Part shown: in pieces, positions 37,683 through 47,662 of the stretch
Numbering within the stretch: the first letter of the stretch is position 1
How the letters are laid out: every line of letters starts with the position of its first letter
Origin: Ilumatobacteraceae bacterium
GTDB lineage: Bacteria > Actinomycetota > Acidimicrobiia > Acidimicrobiales > Ilumatobacteraceae
Assembly: GCA_030729045.1 (NCBI GenBank)
Contig: JANQYF010000008.1
Coordinates: 1-64,000 of the forward strand
Reading direction: 5' to 3'
Length of the DNA stretch: 64,000 nt
The notes under the pieces: generated by a model
The model's database searches: none
The model's input: only the letters and a program-made list of their open reading frames with translations
What the model was told of the DNA's origin: nothing
Translations under genes and position numbers: made by a program

Positions 37683-40600
37683 GGGCAGCCTCCATCACTC
37701 GATCGGACGTTTCTTGTTCTGAAAGTCCATCAGCTTTAGCCGATGCCATAACAGAGAGAACTAATTTGTAGTCACGTGGCATTACCTTGCGGAAATGTGT
37801 GACTTCAGTGGCAAAGTCGTTCAAGACTCGCTGTGCAACTGCTGAACCTGTGAATTCGAAGTGGCGCGCAATTGTTGTACGCAACCATTCGGCATCAATG
37901 CCTTCAACAGTCTCGAGTTCAACCATTTCGTAGTTCACTTTTCCGGAAAACTCATTCTTCGGGTCATAGACATATGCAATACCGCCAGACATTCCGGCTG
38001 CGAAGTTACGACCAGTTGCACCGAGCACAACAACGTTGCCGCCTGTCATGTATTCACAACCATGATCGCCAACACCCTCAACAACTGCAGTTGCACCAGA
38101 GTTACGAACGCAGAAGCGCTCGCCCACCATGCCGCGAATAAAGATTTCGCCTCCAGTTGCGCCGTAACCAATCACGTTGCCAGCAATCACATTGTCTTCT
38201 GCCACGAATGGTGAATCACGATGCGGGTGCAACACAATGCGGCCACCAGAAAGGCCCTTACCTAAATAGTCATTGCTGTCGCCTTCGAGACGCATATCAA
38301 TGCCTGATGGTACGAATGCGCCAAAGCTTTGGCCAGCAGAACCAGTGAAGTTGATAGTGATAGTGCCATCTGGCAAACCCTCGCCTCCCCACTTCTTTGT
38401 GATTTCATAGCCGAGCATTGTTCCGACCGTGCGGTTGACGTTACGAATAGGCAATGAAATAGACACCGGTGTTGCATCTGCCAGTGCAGCTTTTGACAAC
38501 GCAATCAATTGATTATCAAGAGCATCTGCCAAACCGTGATCTTGTGCAACAGACATGTACGGAGTTGACGAATATGGATTCTGCGGAACCACAAGCATCG
38601 GTGAAATATCCAAGCCCTGTGCCTTCCAATGATTCACGGCCTTCTCAGCATCAATCAGTTCAACGTGTCCTACTGCTTCTTTCAAAGTGCGGAAACCAAG
38701 TTCAGCCAAATACTCGCGAACTTCTTCTGCAATGTATTCAAAGAAGTTAATGACAAACTCGGGCTGGCCATTAAACCGCTTGCGCAATTCAGGGTTCTGC
38801 GTTGCGATTCCTACAGGACAAGTATCTAAGTGGCACGCACGCATCATGATGCACCCGCTCACCACTAGTGGAGCAGTAGCGAAACCGAACTCTTCTGCGC
38901 CGAGCAGTGTTGCAATGATGACGTCTCGACCAGTTTTCATTTGTCCGTCTGCCTGCACCACAATGCGGTCGCGCAAGCCGTTCAACATCAATGTCTGTTG
39001 TGCTTCAGCAAGTCCAAGTTCCCATGGGGCGCCTGCATGCTTCAATGAAGTCAATGGTGATGCACCAGTTCCGCCGTCGTGACTAGAGATCAGCACAACA
39101 TCTGCTTTTGCTTTACTGACGCCAGCAGCAACTGTGCCGATTCCCACTTCGGCAACCAACTTCACATGAACGCGTGCCAATGGGTTTGCGTTCTTCAAGT
39201 CATGAATGAGTTGCTTCAAGTCTTCAATGGAATAAATGTCATGGTGAGGAGGCGGACTGATAAGTCCGACACCAGGAGTTGAGTGGCGTGTCTTTGCGAC
39301 CGCCGGGTTCACCTTGTAGCCAGGCAACTGCCCACCTTCACCGGGCTTTGCACCTTGAGCCATTTTGATCTGCAAGTCATCGGCGTTCACCAAGTACTCG
39401 CTAGTCACACCGAAGCGACCAGAGGCCACTTGCTTAATTGACGAACGCTTTGAGTCACCATTGGCCATCGGAACGAAACGCTCTGGGTCTTCTCCACCTT
39501 CACCGGTGTTGCTCTTGGCACCCAAGCGGTTCATTGCAATTGCAAGGTTCTCGTGCGCCTCGGCAGAGATAGAGCCATAGCTCATTGCTCCTGTAGAGAA
39601 ACGCTTCACAATTTCTGACACTGGTTCTACTTCATCGATAGAGATTGACGGACGATCACCAGTGCGCAAGTGAAACAATCCGCGCAATGTTGCAAGACGT
39701 TCCGACTGGTCATCAACGTCACGTGAGTATTGCTTGAATACGTCGTAACGACCTGCACGTGTGGCGTGCTGCAAGCGGTACACAGTCTCTGGGTTAAAGA
39801 GGTGGTACTCGCCTTCGCGACGCCACTGGTATTCGCCACCTAGTTCAATACGACGGTGCGAGCGAAGGTCAGGACGTGTTGGGTGCGCCAATGCATGACG
39901 TGTTGCAACCTCAGCGGCGATCTCATCAAGACCAATGCCGCCCAAACGCGACACGGTGCCAGTAAAGAATTCGTTAACCAATTCAGTTGACAAACCAATT
40001 GCTTCGAATATCTGTGCGCCCGTGTACGAGGCAACGGTTGATACGCCCATCTTCGACATAACTTTCAAGACGCCCTTGCCAGATGCCTTGATGTAATTCT
40101 TTATGGCCTTCGACGGATCCATTGACCCGAGCAAATACATGTCGTTCGAAATAATGTTCTCAACGGTCTCAAATGCAAGGTACGGGTTAATTGCACCAGC
40201 ACCAAAGCCAACCAGCAATGCCATGTGGTGCACTTCTCGTGCGTCGCCACATTCAACGACCAAGCCCACTTGGGTACGACGCTTCTCGCGAATGAGGTGG
40301 TGATGCACTGCGCTCGTGAGCAGCAACGACGGAATTGGTGCAAATACCTCATCTGAGTTGCGGTCTGACAACACAATGATGCGTGCACCATTAATAATTG
40401 CTTCAGTTACTTCTGCACGAACATCATCAAGAGCTGACCGCAAGCCAGCCCCACCATCGGCAACGCGGTACAAACCACTAATCACTACTGCGGCAAGATG
40501 CGGATGGGTGTTGTCATCATTGATGTGGATGATTCTTGCCAAATCATCGTTGTCAATAATTGGGAACGGCAACACCAATTGGCGGCAACTCTCTGGCCCT

Positions 40601-42234
40601 GGGACCAACAGGTTTGCTTCTGGCCCAACGCTTGTGCCAATAGCTGTAACTACTTCTTCTCGAATTGCGTCAAGCGGCGGGTTCGTGACTTGCGCGAATA
40701 ACTGCTGGAAGTAATCAAACAATAAGCGGGAACGATCTGACAAAACAGCAATCGGAGTATCTGTTCCCATGGAACCAAGGGGTTCCGTTCCGGTACGTGC
40801 TGTAGGACCAAGAATGACCTTGAGTTCTTCTTCTGTGTATCCAAACATCTGTTGACGGCGCATCACGCTGTCATTGCTGTGAACCACATGCTCACGAGCT
40901 GGCAACGATGAAAGTTCGGTGAGGCCTTCTGTCAACCACTGCTCGTACGGGTGCTGTGCAGCTAAATCAGCCTTGATCTCTTCGTCGTCAACAATGCGAC
41001 CCAGTGACGTGTCAACAAGGAACATCTTTCCTGGTTGCAAACGGCCCTTGCGAATAACTCGCGATGGTTCGATATCAAGAACGCCAGCTTCAGATGCAAG
41101 AACAACGAGGTCGTCATTCGTGACCCAATAACGCCCCGGACGCAAACCGTTGCGGTCAAGGACTGCACCAATCAATGTGCCGTCCGTGAACGCCACGTCT
41201 GCTGGACCATCCCATGGCTCCATCAATGAGGAGTGGAAGCGATAAAAGGCACGCCGTGCTGGGTCCATGCTGGTGTTGTTTTCCCAAGCCTCTGGAATCA
41301 TCATCAACAATGCATGTGGCAATGAGCGGCCTGACAGGTGCAACAGTTCAAGCACTTCGTCGAAACTTGCAGAGTCGCTCATGTTTGGCGAGCAAATTGG
41401 AAATGCACGCTCAAGACCAGGAATCATGTCGCTATCAAGCAGTGCTTCACGCGTTGCCATCCAGTTGCGGTTGCCTTGCACTGTGTTGATTTCGCCGTTG
41501 TGGGCGATGTACCTGTACGGGTGCGCAAGTGGCCACGATGGGAACGTGTTTGTAGAGAAACGACTGTGCACCATCGCGAGGCATGATTCCATGCGCTCAT
41601 CCCACAAGTCAGGAAAGAAATCTCCAAGTTGAGGTGTCGTGAACATGCCCTTGTACACCAACGTGCGCGATGACAGTGATGAAAAGTACGTACGTATGTC
41701 GTCCACGAGAGTTGATTCAATGCGCTTGCGAGGAACGAAGATCTTGCGATCAAGGTCAATACCTTGTGCGCCAGCCGGATCATCAACAAAGAACTGGCGA
41801 ATGATTGGCATCATTGCGCGTGATGATGCACCAAGGCAATCAGGATTAATCGGAACTTCACGCCAACCCAATGGACGCAGGCCTTCTTCGGTCATGATTT
41901 TTTCAACTGTGGCAACAGCGGTTGCTGCACGTGTTGGGTCAGCTGGCAAAAACACCAGGCCTGCTGCATAGGCGCCAGCAACTGGAAGTGAGAAATCAAC
42001 TACTGCGCGCAAAAACACATCGGGAACTTGAATCAGGATTCCTGCACCGTCACCAGTTTCTGCTTCTGCACCTGTTGCTCCGCGGTGCTCCATGTTGCAC
42101 AAAGCAGTGATACCAAGCGTCACAATCTCGCGACTGCGCACACCCTTGATGTTTGCCACAAAAGAAACACCACATGCGTCGTGTTCGAAGCGTGGGTCAT
42201 ACAAGCCGTGGGCAAGCGGGAGGTCTGGGTTCAT
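37675..42234 (-). CDS. gltB: Glutamate synthase large subunit
   Basis: Makes glutamate from glutamine and 2-oxoglutarate. 1519 residues: a short propeptide precedes the N-terminal nucleophile Cys21 ([10 protein letters not shown]), then the class II glutaminase domain, a central domain, the FMN-binding synthase barrel ([30 protein letters not shown]-type segment), the 3Fe-4S Cys cluster ([19 protein letters not shown]) and the C-terminal beta-helix domain ([17 protein letters not shown]). ATG 42234 is preferred over a TTG 30 nt upstream because it gives a propeptide of the usual length. Upstream there is an AAGGA ribosome-binding site and palindromic leader DNA. Confidence 0.98.
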   Translation of the reverse strand: MNPDLPLAHGLYDPRFEHDACGVSFVANIKGVRSREIVTLGITALCNMEHRGATGAEAETGDGAGILIQVPDVFLRAVVDFSLPVAGAYAAGLVFLPADPTRAATAVATVEKIMTEEGLRPLGWREVPINPDCLGASSRAMMPIIRQFFVDDPAGAQGIDLDRKIFVPRKRIESTLVDDIRTYFSSLSSRTLVYKGMFTTPQLGDFFPDLWDERMESCLAMVHSRFSTNTFPSWPLAHPYRYIAHNGEINTVQGNRNWMATREALLDSDMIPGLERAFPICSPNMSDSASFDEVLELLHLSGRSLPHALLMMIPEAWENNTSMDPARRAFYRFHSSLMEPWDGPADVAFTDGTLIGAVLDRNGLRPGRYWVTNDDLVVLASEAGVLDIEPSRVIRKGRLQPGKMFLVDTSLGRIVDDEEIKADLAAQHPYEQWLTEGLTELSSLPAREHVVHSNDSVMRRQQMFGYTEEELKVILGPTARTGTEPLGSMGTDTPIAVLSDRSRLLFDYFQQLFAQVTNPPLDAIREEVVTAIGTSVGPEANLLVPGPESCRQLVLPFPIIDNDDLARIIHINDDNTHPHLAAVVISGLYRVADGGAGLRSALDDVRAEVTEAIINGARIIVLSDRNSDEVFAPIPSLLLTSAVHHHLIREKRRTQVGLVVECGDAREVHHMALLVGFGAGAINPYLAFETVENIISNDMYLLGSMDPSKAIKNYIKASGKGVLKVMSKMGVSTVASYTGAQIFEAIGLSTELVNEFFTGTVSRLGGIGLDEIAAEVATRHALAHPTRPDLRSHRRIELGGEYQWRREGEYHLFNPETVYRLQHATRAGRYDVFKQYSRDVDDQSERLATLRGLFHLRTGDRPSISIDEVEPVSEIVKRFSTGAMSYGSISAEAHENLAIAMNRLGAKSNTGEGGEDPERFVPMANGDSKRSSIKQVASGRFGVTSEYLVNADDLQIKMAQGAKPGEGGQLPGYKVNPAVAKTRHSTPGVGLISPPPHHDIYSIEDLKQLIHDLKNANPLARVHVKLVAEVGIGTVAAGVSKAKADVVLISSHDGGTGASPLTSLKHAGAPWELGLAEAQQTLMLNGLRDRIVVQADGQMKTGRDVIIATLLGAEEFGFATAPLVVSGCIMMRACHLDTCPVGIATQNPELRKRFNGQPEFVINFFEYIAEEVREYLAELGFRTLKEAVGHVELIDAEKAVNHWKAQGLDISPMLVVPQNPYSSTPYMSVAQDHGLADALDNQLIALSKAALADATPVSISLPIRNVNRTVGTMLGYEITKKWGGEGLPDGTITINFTGSAGQSFGAFVPSGIDMRLEGDSNDYLGKGLSGGRIVLHPHRDSPFVAEDNVIAGNVIGYGATGGEIFIRGMVGERFCVRNSGATAVVEGVGDHGCEYMTGGNVVVLGATGRNFAAGMSGGIAYVYDPKNEFSGKVNYEMVELETVEGIDAEWLRTTIARHFEFTGSAVAQRVLNDFATEVTHFRKVMPRDYKLVLSVMASAKADGLSEQETSDRVMEAARG

Positions 42235-42256
42235 AAGCGTTATGTCCTTACAGGAA

Positions 42257-42293
42257 CCGTGCAAGCACGGCGGAGAATCTAAATGTGTTCTCC
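42257..42293 (-). promoter_or_regulatory. gltBD leader: -10 box and inverted repeats
   Basis: Upstream of gltB is a perfect 14-bp palindrome CCGTGCAAGCACGG (42257-42270). Beyond it is a 6-bp inverted repeat, GGAGAA (42272-42277) and TTCTCC (42288-42293), with a 10-bp spacer. On the minus strand TAGATT (42281-42276) would be a -10 box inside this second repeat, putting the transcript start near the palindrome. Unlike many genes here, gltB would have a leader of about 30 nt. Operator or attenuator function is inference. Confidence 0.45.
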
Positions 42294-42363
42294 CGGGACA
42301 ACGCTGGCCCGAGCAGAGTCAAGACTACCGAACCCGACAGCCCCTCACCAAGGGATTATTGAC

Positions 42364-43182
42364 TTACTTGGCGTCAATAAAGGCAGGAGCACGCTTTTCG
42401 AAGTCGCTCATGACTGATTCACGCTGGTTATGGCCACCAACAAGGCTGCCAATAATGCGGCGCTCGGCTGCGAATTGGGCGGCTGCGAAATCCAAGGTCA
42501 TGCGGTTCAGCAATTCCTTAGCTCCGCGCACTGCGTCTGGGCTGCGCTTACAGATCTCTGCTGCATAGGCAAAGGCATCTTCACGAGGAGTATCTGACAA
42601 ACGAGTGACAACACCAATCTCATGTGCTTCACGACCATCGAATATGCGGGCAGACATCACAATGTCTTTCATGATGTCTGGACGCACGAGACCCTGAAGA
42701 AGCACTGTGCCTGCCATGTCTGGCACTAAGCCCCAATATGTTTCGCGCACACTGAACTTTGTATCTGGATGGGCGAAGCGAATGTCTGCACCAAGTGCAA
42801 TTTGGCAACCGCCACCAAGAGCGTGTCCGTGCACTGCAGCGATGACAGGCACTGGCACTTCTTGCCATACCCATGCTGATTGCTGACCAAGGTGAGTGAT
42901 GCGGCCCTCTTGCATGTCGCCAGCCGATGGCTGCTTCTCTGCTGAGTCGCGCTCTCCGCCGCCAGCCATTGCGCCCATTGAGGAAAGGTCAAGGCCTGCA
43001 CAAAATGAGGCACCCTCTCCGGACAAGACAACAACACGAATCTTCTTGTTGGTCTTTAGTGACTCACCCGCATCAACGATGGCCTGAAACTGCTCGCCGT
43101 CAAGGGCGTTGCGCTTATCAGCACGGTTGAACCGGACATCGGCAATGCCGTCGGATATGGAGATTGTGACTCTGTCGCTCAT
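42364..43182 (-). CDS. Enoyl-CoA hydratase/isomerase family protein
   Basis: 272-residue crotonase-fold protein. VRFNRADKRNALDGEQF opening, oxyanion-hole segments VVVLSGEGASFCAGLDLSSM and AAVHGHALGGGCQIALGADIRFA, and FSVRETYWGLVPDMAGT. The position of the classic hydratase Glu in the second motif is not clearly conserved, so hydratase versus isomerase or another crotonase activity is open. A GAGGT ribosome-binding site lies just before the ATG. It is divergent from the nitroreductase gene by 62 bp. Confidence 0.9.
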   Translation of the reverse strand: MSDRVTISISDGIADVRFNRADKRNALDGEQFQAIVDAGESLKTNKKIRVVVLSGEGASFCAGLDLSSMGAMAGGGERDSAEKQPSAGDMQEGRITHLGQQSAWVWQEVPVPVIAAVHGHALGGGCQIALGADIRFAHPDTKFSVRETYWGLVPDMAGTVLLQGLVRPDIMKDIVMSARIFDGREAHEIGVVTRLSDTPREDAFAYAAEICKRSPDAVRGAKELLNRMTLDFAAAQFAAERRIIGSLVGGHNQRESVMSDFEKRAPAFIDAK

Positions 43183-43244
43183 GACCTCAGTTTGTCATAC
43201 CTTGGCTGGTCATTTGTTATTCGGGGCGTGGCAGACTGCCTCCT

Positions 43245-43892
43245 ATGCATTTAAACCTTTCAGCCGATGAAGTCCTCAAAACAACCCGCAGCGTGCGTAA
43301 GCGCCTCGACTTCGACAAGCCAGTAGAACGCGCCATTGTTGAAGAGTGCCTCGAGATTGCTCTCCAGGCTCCAACCGGTTCAAACAGTCAGGGTTGGCAT
43401 TGGATCATCGTTGAAGATGCCGCAAAGAAAAAAGCACTCGCTGACATCTACCGCAAGAACTGGGAACTGTACGCAAACATGCCAGGTCGCGAATTTGCTG
43501 CTGGTGACTCACGCGGAGAGCGCATGGGTCTTGTGCGTGACTCAGCCGGATTCCTCGCTGACAATTTTGAAAAAGCCCCGATGCTCATGATTCCTTGCAT
43601 TGATGGTCGCCTTGACAACCTGCCTGCATTCGCTGCTGCCAGTACGTGGGGCTCACTTCTTCCTGCAGTGTGGAGCTTCATGCTTGCATTGCGCGAACGT
43701 GCAATGGGTTCAGCATGGACCACGATTCACCTCATGAACGGCGGCGAAAAAGAAGCAGCAGATCTTCTCGGAATTCCGTTCGACAAGGTCACACAGGGCG
43801 GCCTCTTTCCTATTGCCTACACAATCGGAACTGAATTCAAGCCAGCAAAGCGTGAGCCACTTAGCAAGGTTCTTCACTGGGACAAGTGGTAA
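43245..43892 (+). CDS. Nitroreductase-family flavoprotein
   Basis: 215-residue FMN-dependent oxidoreductase. RSVRKRLDFDKPV matches the N-terminal FMN-phosphate Arg-Ser motif; QAPTGSNSQGWHWIIV and the C-terminal IGTEFKPAKREPLSKVLHWDKW follow the family pattern. Electron acceptor unknown. It is followed after 4 nt by a crotonase gene, so the two probably form an operon. Confidence 0.92.
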   Translation: MHLNLSADEVLKTTRSVRKRLDFDKPVERAIVEECLEIALQAPTGSNSQGWHWIIVEDAAKKKALADIYRKNWELYANMPGREFAAGDSRGERMGLVRDSAGFLADNFEKAPMLMIPCIDGRLDNLPAFAAASTWGSLLPAVWSFMLALRERAMGSAWTTIHLMNGGEKEAADLLGIPFDKVTQGGLFPIAYTIGTEFKPAKREPLSKVLHWDKW

Positions 43893-43896
43893 CACC

Positions 43897-44598
43897 ATGG
43901 GCACGTTGGTCACCTTTGCGCTGACCGATGGCGTCGCTGTCATCACTATGGATGACGGCAAAGCAAATGCAATGTCACTTGCATTGCAGCAAGAGATTCA
44001 TGCAGCCCTCGACCAAGCCGAAGCTGCTGGTGTTCCGGTCGTCCTAACAGGACGTGCAGGAATACTTTCAGCAGGTTTTGATTTAAAGACTCTTGCTGCG
44101 GGCGGACAAGGCGCCATCGACATGCTGAACGGTGGACTGGAATTGGCTATTCGCCTTCTCGGGTTTCCCACTCCAGTGGTCATTGCCTGCGGTGGACACG
44201 CAATAGCGATGGGTGTTTTCATTCTTCTTAGTTCCGATTATCGCATCGGCATCAAGGGAAATTACCGATACACAGCAAACGAAGTGGCGATCGGCATGAC
44301 AATGCCGTATTCCACAATCGAAATTCTTCGTCAACGTGTCACACCTGCTGCTCTTACTCGTTCAGTTCTATTGGCCGAAGTGTTCACTCCGGATAATGCA
44401 GTGGAGACCGGTTTCCTTGACCTTGTTGTTGATGAAGCAGATCTGATGCCGACTGCAATTGCTTTTGCAAAGTCAACCGCTGCACTAAATGCCGGAGCCC
44501 ATGCCGCAAGCAAGAAACGACTTCGTGCAGGTGTCCTTGATGCAATTCGTCAAGGCCTTGAGAAAGATTCTCAAGGCTGGGCGAAACAGTTCGCCTAA
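43897..44598 (+). CDS. Enoyl-CoA hydratase/isomerase family protein (second crotonase)
   Basis: 233-residue short crotonase. The substrate-CoA segments are VVLTGRAGILSAGFDLKTL and IACGGHAIAMGVFILLSSDYRIG; it lacks the longer C-terminal region of the 42.4-kb paralogue and is clearly different in sequence. ATG 43897 is taken because it follows the nitroreductase stop by 4 nt; the frame is open further upstream only inside that gene. The 3' end overlaps the GntR gene stop by 4 nt. Exact reaction unknown. Confidence 0.88.
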   Translation: MGTLVTFALTDGVAVITMDDGKANAMSLALQQEIHAALDQAEAAGVPVVLTGRAGILSAGFDLKTLAAGGQGAIDMLNGGLELAIRLLGFPTPVVIACGGHAIAMGVFILLSSDYRIGIKGNYRYTANEVAIGMTMPYSTIEILRQRVTPAALTRSVLLAEVFTPDNAVETGFLDLVVDEADLMPTAIAFAKSTAALNAGAHAASKKRLRAGVLDAIRQGLEKDSQGWAKQFA

Positions 44599-45326
44599 TC
44601 GACGAGGCGTATTCCGCTTGGAGCAATTGATTGCTCTACAAACGGCAAATCAACAACAAATTCTGTGCGATGTGCAGGAAACACATGCCGCGACACAAGC
44701 ACAGTTTTGCCTTCGACGCTTTGCGTGGTGCGTTGACAACGCAACACTGGCGAACCAACCGGAACCTTAAGCAAAGTGGCTTCATCTTGCGTTGCAGCAT
44801 CTGCGCCAATTGTTTGCGTAGCTCCGGCAAACGGAATATCGAGTAGTTCGTAGAACGGCGAACGTTCTACATCGGCACGAGACAGGTGTTGACCAAGTTC
44901 TGCAGCGCACCACACTGTGACAATTGCAAATGGTTCACCGTCGGCAAGGTTGATGCGACGAACGCGCAACACCTGAGGTGTGCCCAAAGCTTTCGCGACA
45001 TCTGCTGGTGCTTTTTCAAAAGCGAATTCCAGCACCTGTCGTTGCGGCGTCATGCCAGACGCCCGCATCTGATCTTCGATGGTTGCCAAGCGCGCAAGAG
45101 GTTGACGGACTGTTTCGCCCGCCACGAACCAGCCGAAACCTTGGCGGGCATCAACTAGCCCACTGTCGCGCAACACTTCTAATGCTTTTCGAATGGTGAC
45201 ACGACTGACCGAAAACTCTGCAGACATGTCTGATTCGCTCGGCAGCAAACGACCCGCGGCATATGCGCCAGACATCACTCGACCCTTGAGTTCTTCAGCG
45301 ATTTGGTGATAGCGAATGGTGCGCAC
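44595..45326 (-). CDS. GntR-family regulator, HutC/UTRA subfamily
   Basis: 243-residue repressor-type regulator. N-terminal winged helix: IAEELKGRVMSGAYAAGRLLPSESDMSAEFSVSRVTIRKALEVLRDSGLV. C-terminal UTRA effector domain, with VLRVRRINLADGEPFAIVTVWC and the late ...VLRCQRTTQSVEGKTVLVSRHVF. I chose GTG 45326 because a perfect TATAAT lies 4 nt upstream (45331-45336 complement), giving a leaderless transcript. Longer in-frame starts would read through the operator. It is divergent from acnA, whose expression it may control; the effector is unknown. Confidence 0.92.
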   Translation of the reverse strand: MRTIRYHQIAEELKGRVMSGAYAAGRLLPSESDMSAEFSVSRVTIRKALEVLRDSGLVDARQGFGWFVAGETVRQPLARLATIEDQMRASGMTPQRQVLEFAFEKAPADVAKALGTPQVLRVRRINLADGEPFAIVTVWCAAELGQHLSRADVERSPFYELLDIPFAGATQTIGADAATQDEATLLKVPVGSPVLRCQRTTQSVEGKTVLVSRHVFPAHRTEFVVDLPFVEQSIAPSGIRLVD

Positions 45327-45351
45327 TTGTATTATAGTTGTATACATCAAG
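45325..45351. promoter_or_regulatory. Candidate GntR operator between regulator and aconitase
   Basis: AT-rich site containing a direct TTGTAT repeat spaced 11 bp (45327-45332 and 45338-45343), the perfect 8-bp palindrome TGTATACA (45339-45346), and outer arms CTTG/CAAG (45326-45329/45348-45351). The minus-strand TATAAT of the GntR gene lies inside it, so binding would block that promoter. HutC-type regulators favour GT/AC-flanked TA-rich palindromes of this kind. Binding is inferred. Confidence 0.55.
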
Positions 45352-45394
45352 ACAAAACGCAAGTACATATTTCTTGCCCTGTGAAAGGCCCACT

Positions 45395-47662
45395 ATGACT
45401 GTTTCAGCCGGCACTCCTATTTCTCTCGTGAACGCGGTGTACGCAACGCTTCCCGCCAATGCTGCTTTAGGTCGCGAACGCCTTGGTCGACCACTCACGT
45501 TGGCCGAAAAGATTCTGATCAACCACCTCGTTGACCCAAAGACACAAGAAATGGAACGCGGTCGCAGTTACGCAGACTTCAACCCAGACCGTGTTGCTAT
45601 GCAAGACGCAACTGCACAGATGGCGTTGTTGCAATTCATGACTGCAGGCTTGCCACAAACACTTGTGCCATCAACAGTGCATTGCGATCACCTCATTCTT
45701 GCAAAGACAGGCGCGAAGCTCGACCTTCGTGACGCAAACGACGTGAACCGCGAGGTCTATGACTTCCTACGTTCAGTGAGTGCAAAGTACGGAGTTGGTT
45801 TCTGGGGTCCAGGCAGCGGAATCATTCACCAGGTTGTTCTTGAGCATTACGCATTCCCAGGCGGAATGATGATTGGTACAGACAGCCACACACCAAACGC
45901 TGGTGGACTCGGAATGGTTGCCATTGGTGTTGGTGGCGCAGACGCAGTGGACGTGATGACCGGCTTCCCGTTCAATGTTCGCTGGCCAAAAGTTATTGGC
46001 ATCAAACTCACCGGAACATTGTCTGGTTGGTCAAGTCCTAAAGACGTGATCTTGGAAGTTGCTCGACTACTCACCGTTGAAGGCGGAACCGGCGCCATCG
46101 TTGAATACTTCGGTGAAGGTGCAGACAGCATTTCTGCAACAGGAAAAGCAACAATCTGCAACATGGGTGCCGAAATTGGAGCTACATGTTCAGTATTCGG
46201 ATACGACGCAAACATGTCGGCCTATTTGTCAGCTACAGGCCGTGCAGATATTGCAGCAGCTGCAGACAAAGTTGCGTCTGACCTGCGTCCTGATGCTGGA
46301 GCGCAATACGACCAAGTGGTTGAGATCAACCTTGATGCACTAACACCGCTGATCAACGGCCCACACTCCCCTGACCGTGCGCACAAAATTGGCGCAAACG
46401 GCGTTGGCAAAGCTGCCCGTGAAAACGATTGGCCACTTGAGGTTTCAGCAACACTTATTGGTTCATGCACAAACTCTTCATATGAAGACATCACTCGTGC
46501 AGCCTCTATTGCTCGTCAAGCTTCTGCAAAGGGACTCAAGGCAAAAGTTGAACTACTTATTTCACCGGGAAGTGAACAAATTCGCGCAACTATTGAACGT
46601 GATGGACTTCTTGCAGATCTTGAAGCAGTAGGTGCAACAGTTCTGGCCAATGCCTGTGGACCATGCATCGGCCAATGGGAACGAGCAGCTGACAAAACAG
46701 CAAAACCAAACAGCATTGTGAACTCATTCAACCGCAACTTCCCAAAGCGTGCTGACGGCTCTGCAAACACGTTGTCGTTTGTAACAAGCCCCGACACTGT
46801 TATGGCAATTGCATTGTCTGGTCGTCTTGACTTTGACCCTAGCGTTGACACCATCACTGCTCCAGATGGTTCAGAAGTGAAGCTTGATGCACCTCGTGGC
46901 GACATTCTTCCTGCAAATGGTTACAACGAAGGCGAAGACACCTTCACTGCTCCACCTGCAGATGGAAGTGGCGTCACCGTTGCTGTCAGCCCAACTAGTG
47001 ATCGCTTGCAACTGCTTCAGCCTTTCACTGCATGGAACGGAAAGGACTACATCGGTCTTCCAGTTCTGATGAAGGCTCAAGGCAAGTGCACCACCGACCA
47101 CATTTCAGCAGCTGGCAAGTGGCTGACATACCGCGGCCACCTTGAGAACATCTCTGGCAACTTGTTCATCGGTGCTGTCAACGCATTTGGTGGTGCTGTG
47201 GGCGAAGGTCTTGATGTCATCGACGGCTCGCGCCGTAGCTACCCAGACATTGCAAAGCACTACGGAGAATCCGGTGTGCAGTGGTGCGCAATTGGTGATC
47301 AAAACTACGGAGAGGGATCATCACGTGAACACGCTGCAATGGAACCTCGCTTCCGTGGTGGCGTTGTGATCTTTGCTCGTTCATTTGCTCGAATTCACGA
47401 GACCAACTTGAAGAAGCAAGGTCTTGTGCCTCTCACATTCGCTGACCCGAAGACATATGACCTCATCGAAGAAACTGATCGCATCAATGTGCATAACTTG
47501 CCACCGGTGCCAGATCAGCCAGTGAAGTGCTCAATCACAAAAGCCGATGGCACCACAGTTGAGTTCGAAGCAAAGCACACATTTAGCCCAGAGCAAGTGG
47601 AATGGTTCAAGGCAGGTTCAGCATTGAATATCGTTCGCGCAAAAGTTGCAGCTCAGAAATAA
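45395..47662 (+). CDS. acnA: Aconitate hydratase, mitochondrial-type
   Basis: Isomerises citrate and isocitrate in the TCA cycle. The 755-residue length and sequence correspond to the mitochondrial-type aconitases rather than the ~900-residue AcnA/IRP type of most actinobacteria. The [4Fe-4S] ligands fall at Cys358 (GSCTNSSYED), Cys421 and Cys424 (NACGPCIGQW); the catalytic Ser lies in YGEGSSREHAA. It also has MIGTDSHTPNAGGLGMVAIGVGG. The ATG at 45395 has GAAAGG 7 nt upstream, a clear ribosome-binding site, so this transcript has a leader. Divergent GntR regulator adjacent. Confidence 0.97.
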   Translation: MTVSAGTPISLVNAVYATLPANAALGRERLGRPLTLAEKILINHLVDPKTQEMERGRSYADFNPDRVAMQDATAQMALLQFMTAGLPQTLVPSTVHCDHLILAKTGAKLDLRDANDVNREVYDFLRSVSAKYGVGFWGPGSGIIHQVVLEHYAFPGGMMIGTDSHTPNAGGLGMVAIGVGGADAVDVMTGFPFNVRWPKVIGIKLTGTLSGWSSPKDVILEVARLLTVEGGTGAIVEYFGEGADSISATGKATICNMGAEIGATCSVFGYDANMSAYLSATGRADIAAAADKVASDLRPDAGAQYDQVVEINLDALTPLINGPHSPDRAHKIGANGVGKAARENDWPLEVSATLIGSCTNSSYEDITRAASIARQASAKGLKAKVELLISPGSEQIRATIERDGLLADLEAVGATVLANACGPCIGQWERAADKTAKPNSIVNSFNRNFPKRADGSANTLSFVTSPDTVMAIALSGRLDFDPSVDTITAPDGSEVKLDAPRGDILPANGYNEGEDTFTAPPADGSGVTVAVSPTSDRLQLLQPFTAWNGKDYIGLPVLMKAQGKCTTDHISAAGKWLTYRGHLENISGNLFIGAVNAFGGAVGEGLDVIDGSRRSYPDIAKHYGESGVQWCAIGDQNYGEGSSREHAAMEPRFRGGVVIFARSFARIHETNLKKQGLVPLTFADPKTYDLIEETDRINVHNLPPVPDQPVKCSITKADGTTVEFEAKHTFSPEQVEWFKAGSALNIVRAKVAAQK

